DNA of 57,233 bases from Lachnospiraceae bacterium (GCA_900753305.1 CAADYR010000106.1:1-57233); one strand, 5' to 3'. Positions 8,891 through 17,440 are shown, numbered from the stretch's first letter. Notes: generated by a model from the letters alone, not told the origin. Numbers and translations are program-made.

Positions 8891-10141
8891 ATGAAGGAAT
8901 ATAGGACTCCAATGTATAGCAGACTTAATTGCATATATTGGAGTTTGTTTTTTGATGAGGTAGACAATGTGATAAATAATGGAGTCATGATACAAAAGAA
9001 AAATTTAATAGAGTTGTTGCATTTTATGAATGAACAGCATACTGATTATGAATCTGTAGAGGTGGTTCCACAAGAGATGATTCAACATATGGTAAAGCTG
9101 TTAAAGGAAACCTGTACAGTTGAGAATCCGTACACAATCCATAATTTACATAGGTGTTATCAGCAATATCAGCAGGAGAAAGATACGGTCCAATTTTCTA
9201 TAGAAGACTTAGTTGAGGAAGGATGGCTGATCAGTTATTTAGGAGAGTGGAGACTTAATGCAGGGATTCAGACAGAGTATGAGAGGTTTACGGTGTTCAA
9301 ATCACAGAAGGAAGAACAGATTGTTGAATTTCTGATTGATCTGTCAAAATTACCTTACAAAGATGGAATTTCAATTGTAGTGCAGGAACAAAAGGAAGAA
9401 GAGGGATTGACCAAATGGATGGGGGAGAAACTGGTAATTGACCGTCATGCAAAGTTATGGCAGCAATATGGTGATATTGCATTAGGATATTGGTGGGATG
9501 AGATCATAGATGGCAATGGCAGCAAAGAAGATTGGCTATGGGGATGGGAACTGATGCCTCTATGCTGGACACCTGAAAGATACATGATGCATAAGAAGAA
9601 ATTTTATGAATGGTGTTTGTGCAGTATAGAGAAGGAAGCGCAGGAATGGACCAGAGAACGTATTGAGAACCTTTTACGTAGAAAGGTATATGTTGAACGT
9701 GAGAATGTACGCAAGATGGAATTTGAACAAATATTGGAATTTCCACGTGACAGGATAGAATGGAGAAAACAGTATCACCATATGACAGATACTTTCTGGT
9801 ATCTGGTAACTCCATATGATATTTTAAGTAAATTTTATCATGTGTGCCTGAGATTGTATGTTAATGTGGAGCATTCATTGCGTAATAGACTGATAAAATG
9901 TATCAGTTCGCCATTAATGATATTAATTGAAGCTAACGGCGAAGAAATTCCGGATGTTCTGGTAGATTGCCTGAAACATGCAGATACATATCTGACAGGT
10001 GCTGTAAAAATATGGAACAGAGCATGGGATTTCTTTACAAGATATCCATATTTGCAGGAAAATATGGGGAGGCGTATCAATGCGTGTTTGTTTGACATAT
10101 TAGAGAATAAGTTGGAATGGAGTGTTGGGGAGAAAGGATAA
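8891..10141 (+). CDS. Hypothetical protein, 416 aa, Trp/Tyr/Cys-rich
   Basis: I do not recognise this protein. It has no signal peptide or membrane helix and looks like a soluble alpha-helical protein unusually rich in Trp (WWDEI, WLWGWELMPLCW, WCLCSIEKEAQEW). The start is uncertain: ATG 8891 has no good ribosome binding site and an in-frame TAA lies five codons upstream. It ends 1 nt before the broken 671-codon frame at 10143, so the two were probably one operon. Given that its partner is disrupted, this gene may be a functionless remainder. It is intact as a reading frame. Confidence 0.6.
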   Translation: MKEYRTPMYSRLNCIYWSLFFDEVDNVINNGVMIQKKNLIELLHFMNEQHTDYESVEVVPQEMIQHMVKLLKETCTVENPYTIHNLHRCYQQYQQEKDTVQFSIEDLVEEGWLISYLGEWRLNAGIQTEYERFTVFKSQKEEQIVEFLIDLSKLPYKDGISIVVQEQKEEEGLTKWMGEKLVIDRHAKLWQQYGDIALGYWWDEIIDGNGSKEDWLWGWELMPLCWTPERYMMHKKKFYEWCLCSIEKEAQEWTRERIENLLRRKVYVERENVRKMEFEQILEFPRDRIEWRKQYHHMTDTFWYLVTPYDILSKFYHVCLRLYVNVEHSLRNRLIKCISSPLMILIEANGEEIPDVLVDCLKHADTYLTGAVKIWNRAWDFFTRYPYLQENMGRRINACLFDILENKLEWSVGEKG

Positions 10142-10142
10142 A

Positions 10143-10412
10143 ATGGACAAATTCCTTAATGCTCTGCCATTGGAACACTATGAGAAAATAGTGGGCAAAT
10201 CACAAAGAAAATCGCCGATTCTTTCCATAGGAAATATGGCATTGATTCATTTAAACATGATCACAAGCCTGTTGATCGAAATGAAGGATGAACTGAATAC
10301 ACAGATGAGACAAAAGGTGGAAATTGCCTTTATAGACTATTTCTGGGGAATCCAGCAAGACGGATGTGATCCTTTTGATGTGGAATCGATCAGATTGCTT
10401 CAATCTGAATAG
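10143..10412 (+). CDS. N-terminal fragment of the broken 671-codon gene
   Basis: 89 residues starting MDKFLNALPLEHYEKIVG, with a proper ribosome binding site (GAAAGGA, 10132-10138). This is the only fragment likely to be translated efficiently. It is 1 nt downstream of the 416-aa gene, so translational coupling is likely. A GTG at 10122 would extend it by 7 codons but is less well placed. No domain is recognised. It stops at TAG and the same phase stays open beyond the stop. Confidence 0.5.
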   Translation: MDKFLNALPLEHYEKIVGKSQRKSPILSIGNMALIHLNMITSLLIEMKDELNTQMRQKVEIAFIDYFWGIQQDGCDPFDVESIRLLQSE

Positions 10413-10445
10413 ATAGTAAAGCGATGCTTTGAATGTGTAGCATTA

Positions 10446-11357
10446 TTGGACAAGGTGCGTGAACAGAGCTTTTGTGAGAGACTATTACAGGAGCCGCCTG
10501 AACGACTGTCCTTTTATATGCAATATATTGATAAACAGTCCATGCGAGATCAGATCAGAGGTCGGTTAAGCCAGAGTACATTGGGTGAATTTACGAAAAA
10601 TATATGTTTTATTCCTACGGAACAGAGATTGATCCAGAATATGATCCAGATATGTTTTCAGGATCAGGAGGATACAGAGCTAATTGCAATAACGGAATCT
10701 GTTTTTCAACAGTTGAAACAGATAATCCACAATAAAGGAAAACATGTAGAAAAAGAAAATGAGAAGTGGTTAAGGGATACACAGTGTCTGATTGATATAT
10801 TGTGTAAACGTGAAGATAAAGTATTCAAATCAAATTCTTCTTTTTATCAGGCATATATTTATCTGAACCGGGATGACATGGAGAGTATGGTCAAAGCGGA
10901 AAAAATGTATGAGGAACTGTATAAAGATCAGAAAACAGCAAGTGCATGTGTGAATCAATATGTTGCATGTATAAGGATATGCACTTGTATGCAGTGTTCA
11001 CAAGCAATGAAAGAAAGATATTTTACGAAAGCAGAGAGGGTAGAAGAAGTACTGGAGAATCAATGTACTCTGGATCTGGAACAGATGAAGATAGTGTATG
11101 CGAATAGATTCTACCTTTATATGAGACGGGTAGATACCGCAGAAACTTACAGGACATATATTATGCTGCCTGATGAATTAAAATACGAATATGCATGTGC
11201 ACAGTACATTGTAAGGATGTTTGCAGAAAATGGGGAACCAGAGAAGGCACAAGAATACCTTGAACAATTATCGAAGCGATATGGTGAAACAAAGGAATTG
11301 ATGGAACTAAGAGCTGAAGTGGCAGGCAAAGTTTCGAATGCTGCAACGCTGAAATGA
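10446..11357 (+). CDS. Middle fragment of the broken 671-codon gene, TPR-like
   Basis: Up to 303 residues, opened here at TTG 10446 only because that is the first possible start; no ribosome binding site is visible. The sequence is helical with repeating 30-40-residue units (SFYQAYIYLNRDDMESMVKAEKMYEELY; YACAQYIVRMFAENGEPEKAQEYLEQL, given in part), which suggests TPR-type repeats. It is Cys-rich near the middle. I would not annotate it as an independent gene. Confidence 0.4.
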   Translation: MDKVREQSFCERLLQEPPERLSFYMQYIDKQSMRDQIRGRLSQSTLGEFTKNICFIPTEQRLIQNMIQICFQDQEDTELIAITESVFQQLKQIIHNKGKHVEKENEKWLRDTQCLIDILCKREDKVFKSNSSFYQAYIYLNRDDMESMVKAEKMYEELYKDQKTASACVNQYVACIRICTCMQCSQAMKERYFTKAERVEEVLENQCTLDLEQMKIVYANRFYLYMRRVDTAETYRTYIMLPDELKYEYACAQYIVRMFAENGEPEKAQEYLEQLSKRYGETKELMELRAEVAGKVSNAATLK

Positions 11358-11408
11358 CCTGCTGATTTAGTCAATGAGGAAAATAACATAGAGATTCTTC
11401 ATAATGCA

Positions 11409-12158
11409 TTGTTGCAGATTAGGAAACTTCAGGGGGCATCCATCGCAAAAGTCAGACTTGGAAACAGTGTTGTCGGAGAGTGTATGATAGAGGCCCATTT
11501 ACTTTATATGGTGCTGTATGCAGCTTTGGCGTTGGAGCAATATGGTAATTTATTTAAATATAATGGGCATATTGCAGGAGAAGATACATATAATAAATGG
11601 TTTCAGGTATTGTTTAACGGTAGAAATAAAGAAATATATGATTATTATATGATGGACCAGTCGCAGGAAGGTACTACGCAGGGAACGCTGGATAACGGTT
11701 ATGAGGGAATTGGCAGGCTGGATAATGCTGTCTATCATGGAGACAGGATGATAGGTATCGTGGAAGGATTAATTTTAAGGAGTGCAGATAGGGCCAGCAT
11801 AGAACTGCATACGAGGAAAATAGAAGGATATAATTCCAGATATGTATCCACGGCATTTGTATTAATTTATGCAGATAATGATAACCCATTGGAATTATGG
11901 AATAAATATATCAGCTATTTAAAAGAAATATCATATGATAATTCATGGGAAATGGTAGAACTGGTTGAAAAAGAAAAACTGGTGGAGAATGTGCTGGATG
12001 CGGATATCCTTCGAAATGACTGCAAGTTTATCTGTATGATAAAGCACAAGTGCAGGACATCAAAAGATGAAATTCACAAATATCATATTCTTTTAGATTT
12101 TAACAAGTATGCAGATGTACAGGAAGCAAAAGATGCAAGAAAAGTCAAAAAGAGGTAG
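11409..12158 (+). CDS. C-terminal fragment of the broken 671-codon gene, nuclease-like motif
   Basis: Up to 249 residues opened at TTG 11409; no ribosome binding site is visible. It contains GRLDNAVYHGDRMIGIVEGL, followed by a HTRKIEGYNSRYVSTAFVLIYAD segment (given in part). A conserved Asp followed by Glu about a dozen residues later on a hydrophobic strand is reminiscent of restriction-endonuclease-like folds. Its last 14 bp overlap the convergent glycosyltransferase gene. Function is unproven. Confidence 0.4.
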   Translation: MLQIRKLQGASIAKVRLGNSVVGECMIEAHLLYMVLYAALALEQYGNLFKYNGHIAGEDTYNKWFQVLFNGRNKEIYDYYMMDQSQEGTTQGTLDNGYEGIGRLDNAVYHGDRMIGIVEGLILRSADRASIELHTRKIEGYNSRYVSTAFVLIYADNDNPLELWNKYISYLKEISYDNSWEMVELVEKEKLVENVLDADILRNDCKFICMIKHKCRTSKDEIHKYHILLDFNKYADVQEAKDARKVKKR

Positions 12159-13152
12159 GCTGTTTATTGCATCGGGTTCTGCCAAATGCGATGATTTGAT
12201 TGGCTAATGCATGGGAATTTCCCATCTCAGCAAACAGAATATTGGAATCTTCTCTGAAAAGCTCATGATTGGCAGTATTATCGCCCAGAATCATGGGCTT
12301 TTGCATTGCCTGACATATATATGCATTCATAGGAATCGTGCGTCTGGCTTTGCCGATTGTTCCATTAAAATGACCGGCCAGACACAGATCAGCCATTGCA
12401 ATATAGCGTGCCAGTTCTTCCTGAGGAAGCCAGTCGATATAACGGATGGAGTCAGAGACTGGGCGGGGCGTGGACAATTTATCGTCCTGAATGGGACCGA
12501 TGCAGATAAAATACAGGTTGGAATAATTATCCAGAAGTCGAAATGCATCCAATACGGTATCAATACCTTGAAGAGGCAGGATACTGCCGAAGTACAGCAC
12601 GATGCATTTGTCTTTCAGCTCATCCGGGCGTGTAACAGTCATAGGGTGATAGATGCTGGTATCTGCGTGAAGGTACATTGTGATCAGCTTATCCGGGTCA
12701 GCCTGAAATTCATCGGTAAAATACTGGGCATGAGCATGGGTATCGCAAAAAACGGCATCGGCACAGGCAAGAGTCTGTGTATCGATTTTGTGTAACAGTC
12801 TGCCAGCATAGCTGTCCGGGCGGAATTTGCAACGGTCACAGCACAGAGTATCGTACATAGAGATAAAGAAGTCTTCGACAATGTTTACATTTTTGAACTT
12901 CCATGCAAAGAGGGGGAGAATTAACTGTGGAGCAAAACCAAGGAATGCGGTATCAAAATTATCCATATGCGTAGTAAGCAAACGTCTGTAGACTGAGAGC
13001 AGGCGCCTGGGATAACTTGTATGTACAGAGGCAATCACAGTATATGTGGCTGCATGCTCTGCAATTAAGGCAATCTCCTGTGTATTTCGGATGTAATCTG
13101 GATTCTTGGTTGTAATGAATAGAACGCGTTTGTTTTTGATGTATTGAAGCAT
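12145..13152 (-). CDS. GT-B glycosyltransferase (family 4-like)
   Basis: A 335-aa soluble glycosyltransferase. The C-terminal half has typical GT-B features: a strand-loop VLYFGSILPLQGIDTVLDAF (about residues 187-206), then IRYIDWLPQEELARYIAMADLCLAGH and the donor-binding end with NAYICQAMQKPMI and the acidic ELF. The N-terminal half is short for the family and has several Cys (DTLCCDRCKF). It probably adds a sugar to a cell-surface glycan; donor and acceptor cannot be told. It is a lone minus-strand gene whose 3' end overlaps the broken locus by 14 bp, and it diverges from the DUF2975 operon. Confidence 0.8.
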   Translation of the reverse strand: MLQYIKNKRVLFITTKNPDYIRNTQEIALIAEHAATYTVIASVHTSYPRRLLSVYRRLLTTHMDNFDTAFLGFAPQLILPLFAWKFKNVNIVEDFFISMYDTLCCDRCKFRPDSYAGRLLHKIDTQTLACADAVFCDTHAHAQYFTDEFQADPDKLITMYLHADTSIYHPMTVTRPDELKDKCIVLYFGSILPLQGIDTVLDAFRLLDNYSNLYFICIGPIQDDKLSTPRPVSDSIRYIDWLPQEELARYIAMADLCLAGHFNGTIGKARRTIPMNAYICQAMQKPMILGDNTANHELFREDSNILFAEMGNSHALANQIIAFGRTRCNKQPTSF

Positions 13153-13238
13153 AAAATTCCCCTCTGTCTGTTGCAGTTAAATATATTTTGAACGTTATTG
13201 CCAGAAGTGTCAAGATGTTCTTCCACTTTATTAAGAAA

Positions 13239-13264
13239 CGATATAAACTTATCGAAAAACGATA
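13239..13264. promoter_or_regulatory. Triple CGATA half-site, candidate operator of the DUF2975/HTH operon
   Basis: CGATA (13239-13243), TATCG (13250-13254) and CGATA (13260-13264) form two overlapping inverted repeats with centres about 10-11 bp apart. They sit just upstream of the -35 box of the promoter at 13273. The small HTH protein encoded downstream is the natural candidate ligand. Confidence 0.45.
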
Positions 13265-13272
13265 AAAACATA

Positions 13273-13301
13273 TTGCAATTCAATGCATGTAGTGATATAG
13301 T
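13273..13301 (+). promoter_or_regulatory. Predicted sigma-A promoter for the DUF2975 operon
   Basis: TTGCAA (13273-13278), 17-nt spacer, TATAGT (13296-13301). The start codon at 13334 lies about 25 nt beyond the expected transcription start, with AAAGGGG in between. Confidence 0.5.
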
Positions 13302-13333
13302 ATACTCAAGAAAAAGATAAAGGGGCATTGTAG

Positions 13334-13825
13334 ATGGATTGTATGACCTCGGAAAGGCATGGAAAACATATGAAGAAAGAAACGGTAGTATTGGTTACGA
13401 AGTATTTACTGGATTTTATGTATTTTGCAGGAATTGTGGCGACAGTAACATTACCATGGTCAATAAAATGGATCGCCAGAGTATTTCAATATGAAGTATT
13501 TGTGGAACAGTACAGGGAGGTAGTGCTCATTTATTTCATTCTTGGTATTCTGGCAATTCTGATCATTGGTGAACTGCGCAAGATGTTTCGCACTGTGCTG
13601 GCAGATGACTGTTTTGTGAGAGAGAATGTAGTCAGTCTGCAGAGAATGGGAACGTACAGCTTCATCATTGCGGTAATCTGTCTGCTGAGGATGGTGTTGT
13701 ATCTGACGGTAGCGATGCTGACTCTGGTACTGGTGTTTGTGATAGCCGGGCTTTTCAGTAAGGTGCTGGCTTTTGTTTTCGATAAGGCAATCGACTATAA
13801 GGAAGAGAATGACCTTACCGTGTAG
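13334..13825 (+). CDS. DUF2975 family membrane protein
   Basis: A 163-aa integral membrane protein with about four helices (near residues 22-45, 63-82, 100-125 and 128-148). It matches the DUF2975 pattern, including the loop LRKMFRTVLADDCFVRENVVSLQRMG between the second and third helices (given whole here only as a pattern; key residues D-C-F and N-V-x-x-L). Members are nearly always followed by a small Cro-like HTH protein, as here (15 nt gap). ATG 13334 has AAAGGGG at 8 nt; ATG 13373 is a possible shorter start. The function of the pair is unknown, perhaps a membrane sensor for the regulator. Confidence 0.85.
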   Translation: MDCMTSERHGKHMKKETVVLVTKYLLDFMYFAGIVATVTLPWSIKWIARVFQYEVFVEQYREVVLIYFILGILAILIIGELRKMFRTVLADDCFVRENVVSLQRMGTYSFIIAVICLLRMVLYLTVAMLTLVLVFVIAGLFSKVLAFVFDKAIDYKEENDLTV

Positions 13826-13840
13826 AAAGGCTGGTTTAAT

Positions 13841-14077
13841 ATGGCGATCGTAATTAATCTGGATGTAGTGATGGCAAAGCGAAAGGTTGGACTGACAGAA
13901 CTGGCAAAAGATGTGGATATCACATTGGCGAATCTGTCGATCCTTAAGAATAATAAGGCAAAAGCGGTAAGACTCTCTACTTTGGATGCAATTTGTAAAG
14001 CACTGGACTGTCAGCCGGGAGATATTCTGGAATATGTAGCGGATGACGAAGTACAGGCTGATAGCGAACAGGAATAA
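13841..14077 (+). CDS. Small Cro/C1-type HTH regulator (YozG-like)
   Basis: A 78-aa single-domain regulator: MAIVINLDVVMAKRKVGL, then the HTH (LTELAKDVDITLANLSILKN) and the typical end LDAICKALDCQPGDILEY with an acidic tail. This is the standard partner of DUF2975 proteins. It lies 15 nt after DUF2975 and 20 nt before the large membrane protein, so all three probably form one operon. The CGATA sites upstream of the operon are a plausible autoregulatory target. Confidence 0.9.
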   Translation: MAIVINLDVVMAKRKVGLTELAKDVDITLANLSILKNNKAKAVRLSTLDAICKALDCQPGDILEYVADDEVQADSEQE

Positions 14078-14097
14078 ATTAATGGAGGAATAGAATA

Positions 14098-15648
14098 ATG
14101 GAAGAGAATACAAAAAGCCTGACAAAGCAGCAGGCTTGGGAAAGTGCGCCCAAAATGCACATAAGCTGCTTTTTATATGCAATATTTTATACATTTTGTC
14201 TGTATCAGAACCGGTCGGGAATTACATTCCCTTTTTACGTAGGCGGGACCTTATTCTTCTTTGGATTTTATTTGAAAAAGTATGGGGTTACTGCCGCAAG
14301 AGACAATCGATTCTGGATGGCAGCTTTGATTCTTCTGGGAGTGATTAACTGCACAACGGATTCATATGTGTTGATCGGTCTGAACCGGTTATTGGGAATT
14401 GTACTGTTTGCAGTATGGATGTTGCAGATGATATTGGGGCAAAAGACGAAGAACTGGTATGTAGGGACGTGGTGCAGGGAGATTTTACGAATGTTCTGGG
14501 GAAGTTTATGTAAGATATCAGCTCCATTTAAAGAGGCATCCGCTTATAGAAAAAAACATCAGATACAGCCGGAAGATGAGCAGACGAGGAAGAAACGAAA
14601 CAGAATTGTTTTTGCAGTGATCATTGGAATTGCAGTCAGTATTCCGATCCTGTTTGTTGTCGGAGTATTATTACTTTGTGCAGACGCCGTTTTTTATCAG
14701 ATGTTCTGTGATATGTTCAACTGGCTCTGGCAGTGGCAGATACCGGAGTGGCTTATCAACGGCACTGTGTTTCGGATCATATTTATGGTCGTGGTATGTT
14801 TTGTATATACGTATGGGATGATTGTCTTTTGCAGGAAACGTCAGGTACAGGATGAAGCTGTACAGGAGAATCATCCACAATGGGATGCATACATTGCGAT
14901 CACAGCGGCAGTATTGATCGCAGTATTATATGTAATGTTCTGTGGTGTGCAGATATTTGGACTTTTTCTGGGCAAATTGAGCCTTCCTGAGGGGTACACA
15001 TATGCACAATATGCCAGAAGTGGGTTCTTTCCGTTGCTTTTTGTATGTATCATTAATATATGTCTGGTACCGTTTTGTCATGCTTTTTTCGCCAGATCAA
15101 AAGTATTGAATGTGATCCTGACTGTAATTTGTGGCTGCACTTATATTATGATCGCGTCCAGTGCGTATCGTATGCTATTATATATCAACTGTTATGGAAT
15201 GACTTTTTTGAGATTATCCGTATTGTGGACATTAGCTGTTATGATTCTGTTGACGGCAGGAATGATATATGATGTATATCATGAACAGTTTGGGCTGTTT
15301 CGTTATCTGCTGGTCGTTGTGACGTTGGGGTATCTTGGATTTGCCATGATTCATCCGGATTACTGGATCGCCAAATATAATCTTGTAATGCTTAGACAGG
15401 GAGAAACAACGGATGTTTATTATTTACAGGAGAGACTTTCTGCGGATGCGGCACCGGCTATTGCAGCTTTGAAGCAAACCGATCCGGAGGAAGAGGGATA
15501 TGATGCAGAAAAGCTGAAAAGAAAGTATTTTGAAAGAATACAGGAAGAAAACACAAAAATGAACATCCGAAACTTTAATTTCAGTCGTGCAGTAGCAGGA
15601 TATTATGCAGACAGGACGTTGCAGACAAAAAAGGCATTGGTCGATTAG
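14098..15648 (+). CDS. DUF4153/DUF4173-like polytopic membrane protein
   Basis: A 516-aa protein with about ten predicted membrane helices in the first 430 residues and a soluble C-terminal tail (about 430-516) containing a dense charged segment. The layout (paired helices, TVAARDNRF-type loop and a late WIAKYNL motif near residue 430) fits DUF4153/DUF4173 proteins, which recur next to DUF2975/HTH pairs in Firmicutes. The role is unknown; an envelope function is a guess. The ATG overlaps no other gene and GGAGG lies at about 8 nt. Its stop overlaps the convergent GGDEF gene by 4 nt. Confidence 0.75.
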   Translation: MEENTKSLTKQQAWESAPKMHISCFLYAIFYTFCLYQNRSGITFPFYVGGTLFFFGFYLKKYGVTAARDNRFWMAALILLGVINCTTDSYVLIGLNRLLGIVLFAVWMLQMILGQKTKNWYVGTWCREILRMFWGSLCKISAPFKEASAYRKKHQIQPEDEQTRKKRNRIVFAVIIGIAVSIPILFVVGVLLLCADAVFYQMFCDMFNWLWQWQIPEWLINGTVFRIIFMVVVCFVYTYGMIVFCRKRQVQDEAVQENHPQWDAYIAITAAVLIAVLYVMFCGVQIFGLFLGKLSLPEGYTYAQYARSGFFPLLFVCIINICLVPFCHAFFARSKVLNVILTVICGCTYIMIASSAYRMLLYINCYGMTFLRLSVLWTLAVMILLTAGMIYDVYHEQFGLFRYLLVVVTLGYLGFAMIHPDYWIAKYNLVMLRQGETTDVYYLQERLSADAAPAIAALKQTDPEEEGYDAEKLKRKYFERIQEENTKMNIRNFNFSRAVAGYYADRTLQTKKALVD

Positions 15649-15662
15649 ACCTCTGCCTTTTT
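15627..15662. terminator. Bidirectional terminator between DUF4153-like gene and GGDEF gene
   Basis: Outer stem AAAAAGGCA/TGCCTTTTT and inner stem GGTC/GACC around a 5-nt loop, separated by a 2-nt internal loop. It has T tracts on both strands and spans the overlapping ends of both convergent genes. Confidence 0.85.
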
Positions 15663-17294
15663 ATAACGATCTGAAACTTTATAATTATTTTTACCTTTTT
15701 TCTTTACTTCATAGAGAATATTGTCTGCGCAGGACAGATAATCCCACAGACGGTTCATTGGTTCAGGAACACGATTGCAGCAGCCTTGTGATAGCGTGAC
15801 ATGATCAACGCCTACTTTACTGGTTTCAGGAAGCTTTACAGAATTTGTAGATTGCTTAAGCTGTTCCATGATCTCGTTCACTTCATCCAGAGTCTTGTTA
15901 TAGTATACCAGGACAAATTCATCTCCACCATAGCGGGCAGCGAAAACATCCTTATACTCTTCTGTGATCTTATAGAGAAGATCTGCAACGGCTGTCAGAT
16001 AATGGTCACCTTCAATGTGTCCGTAAGTGTCATTGACAGATTTGAAGAAATCAATATCCAGAATCTCAATTCCGAAAGTCGTGTGATTTTTTAATGCCTT
16101 TGTCAGAGTTTCTTCTGCATAGTTATTCAAGTATGCGCGATTTGGCAGACCAGTCAGAGCATCATGCTGTGACTGTACCATAAGCTGTTCATTCAAAAGA
16201 AGCATATCCTGCTGAAGTTTCTGGATACGCTGTTGCTCTTTATGGGCTGTTTCTGCATGTAATACTGCTTCGGAGTTACGGACACCGTTATCTTCATACA
16301 GTTTGATAAAAAGCTGTGAATAATAGCGATAACCATTATCATCCTGCAATAAGAGAGTACATTCGATCCTTCTTTCCAGAAAAATACTGTAGATATAGAA
16401 AGGCGCTCTGTCATTATGACATTTCTGCAGATAGTATTCCAGAACTTCTACGGCCTCATCATATTTTTTCAGATCCATATATAATCCAATATAGGCTTTG
16501 ATATCTGACAGATAAGAAGTATAGGCATCACTGCTGTGAAAGTCATCCTGTGCGATACGGAAATGATATTGCATTTCTTCCATATCTTTGTTGGCATATG
16601 CCAGAGCTGCCAGATATACGTGAGTCGTGAAACGGACATAATTTCCGTTCTTTTCCATGATCTGAGCCAGATTTTCCTTGATTTTGCGTCCACATTCATT
16701 TGCTTCATCCAACTGGTTGATAGAGAGCAGACAATGTCCTTTATTACAGAGGAGATTATCCAGTTCATCCAGAAAATCGCAGGAATCCAGAATATCTTTT
16801 TCTTTAATATAATACTTCTCTGCTTCTTCGTAGTAGAAAAGGGCACGATTATAATTCAGGCTGCGGTGAAATACATCAGCCAGATTGGCTGTTGCCATGG
16901 CATGTACATGATCGCAGTGGTATTTATTACAAAAATCAATGCTTGAGAGAAAATAATCAACTGCCTTGGAGGAATCTCCCATGGAAGCAGTAAAGATGCC
17001 TAATATGTTATAAGAACGCGCAACTAATTCATATTCCTGGGTGTTCTGCTGGTATTTGATTCCTTCCAGCGCACAACTGATCGTATTAATATGGTCATTA
17101 TCGGTGGCATAGTATTCCATCATATAATAATACGCCTTTGCAAAGAGGTAGTCCGACTGTTCCTCTGCTGCATAGGCAAATAGTTGCTCACAATATGGCC
17201 GGTACTCCTGGTAATTGGCAGTACGGACAGTATGGAAATTATCCTGTGCAGCCTGAAGGCAGGCTTCAATAGCAGGATCAAATGTTGGCTTCAT
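15645..17294 (-). CDS. TPR-repeat diguanylate cyclase (GGDEF)
   Basis: A 549-aa soluble protein. Residues about 1-350 are tetratricopeptide-like helical repeats (for example LVARSYNILGIFTASMGDSS), followed by a short coiled coil (EQQRIQKLQQDMLLLNEQL) and a GGDEF domain at about 380-545. Catalytic features are intact: the metal Asp in LDIDFFKSVND and the signature GGDEF, so it should make c-di-GMP. The product-inhibition I-site (RxxD five residues before GGDEF) is absent (the region reads YKDV-FAARY). No transmembrane or periplasmic sensor is present, so it probably senses a cytoplasmic partner. It diverges from a gene with a sigma-D-like promoter. Confidence 0.92.
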   Translation of the reverse strand: MKPTFDPAIEACLQAAQDNFHTVRTANYQEYRPYCEQLFAYAAEEQSDYLFAKAYYYMMEYYATDNDHINTISCALEGIKYQQNTQEYELVARSYNILGIFTASMGDSSKAVDYFLSSIDFCNKYHCDHVHAMATANLADVFHRSLNYNRALFYYEEAEKYYIKEKDILDSCDFLDELDNLLCNKGHCLLSINQLDEANECGRKIKENLAQIMEKNGNYVRFTTHVYLAALAYANKDMEEMQYHFRIAQDDFHSSDAYTSYLSDIKAYIGLYMDLKKYDEAVEVLEYYLQKCHNDRAPFYIYSIFLERRIECTLLLQDDNGYRYYSQLFIKLYEDNGVRNSEAVLHAETAHKEQQRIQKLQQDMLLLNEQLMVQSQHDALTGLPNRAYLNNYAEETLTKALKNHTTFGIEILDIDFFKSVNDTYGHIEGDHYLTAVADLLYKITEEYKDVFAARYGGDEFVLVYYNKTLDEVNEIMEQLKQSTNSVKLPETSKVGVDHVTLSQGCCNRVPEPMNRLWDYLSCADNILYEVKKKGKNNYKVSDRYKKAEV

Positions 17295-17440
17295 TTACTC
17301 ATGTCCTTTCTCTCTTAGTGGATACACTTTCTATTATAATGCATAATTAGTCTATTTGTACATTATAAATTAATAAAAACACAAAAAAAACATAAAATAT
17401 TAAATTACATGAATTAAATAAAAAATTTACATAATTTCTA

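Larger units (their letters stand above)
10143..12158 (+). pseudogene. 671-codon reading frame interrupted by TAG and TGA (whole-locus view)
   Basis: Three adjacent open frames (10143-10412, 10446-11357, 11409-12158) lie in the same phase, separated only by TAG (10410-10412) plus 11 sense codons and TGA (11355-11357) plus 17 sense codons. The second and third pieces have no ATG or ribosome binding site at their 5' ends, while the first has GAAAGGA 5 nt before its ATG. I infer one ancestral gene of 671 codons with two nonsense mutations. Its middle is helical and TPR-like; its end contains GRLDN...GIVEGLILRS, weakly like nuclease-type C-terminal domains of some long defence proteins. That link is tentative. 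Confidence 0.65.

Noticed and set aside
10410..11357. Readthrough or recoding of the in-frame TAG and TGA (pyrrolysine, selenocysteine)
   Set aside because: No SECIS-like or PYLIS-like structure is obvious next to either stop, two different stops are involved, and a neighbouring pseudogene shows plain decay. Mutation is the simpler explanation.
12211..12795. 194-aa plus-strand frame inside the glycosyltransferase gene
   Set aside because: It lies fully opposite a well-supported GT-B gene, and has no ribosome binding site or domain.
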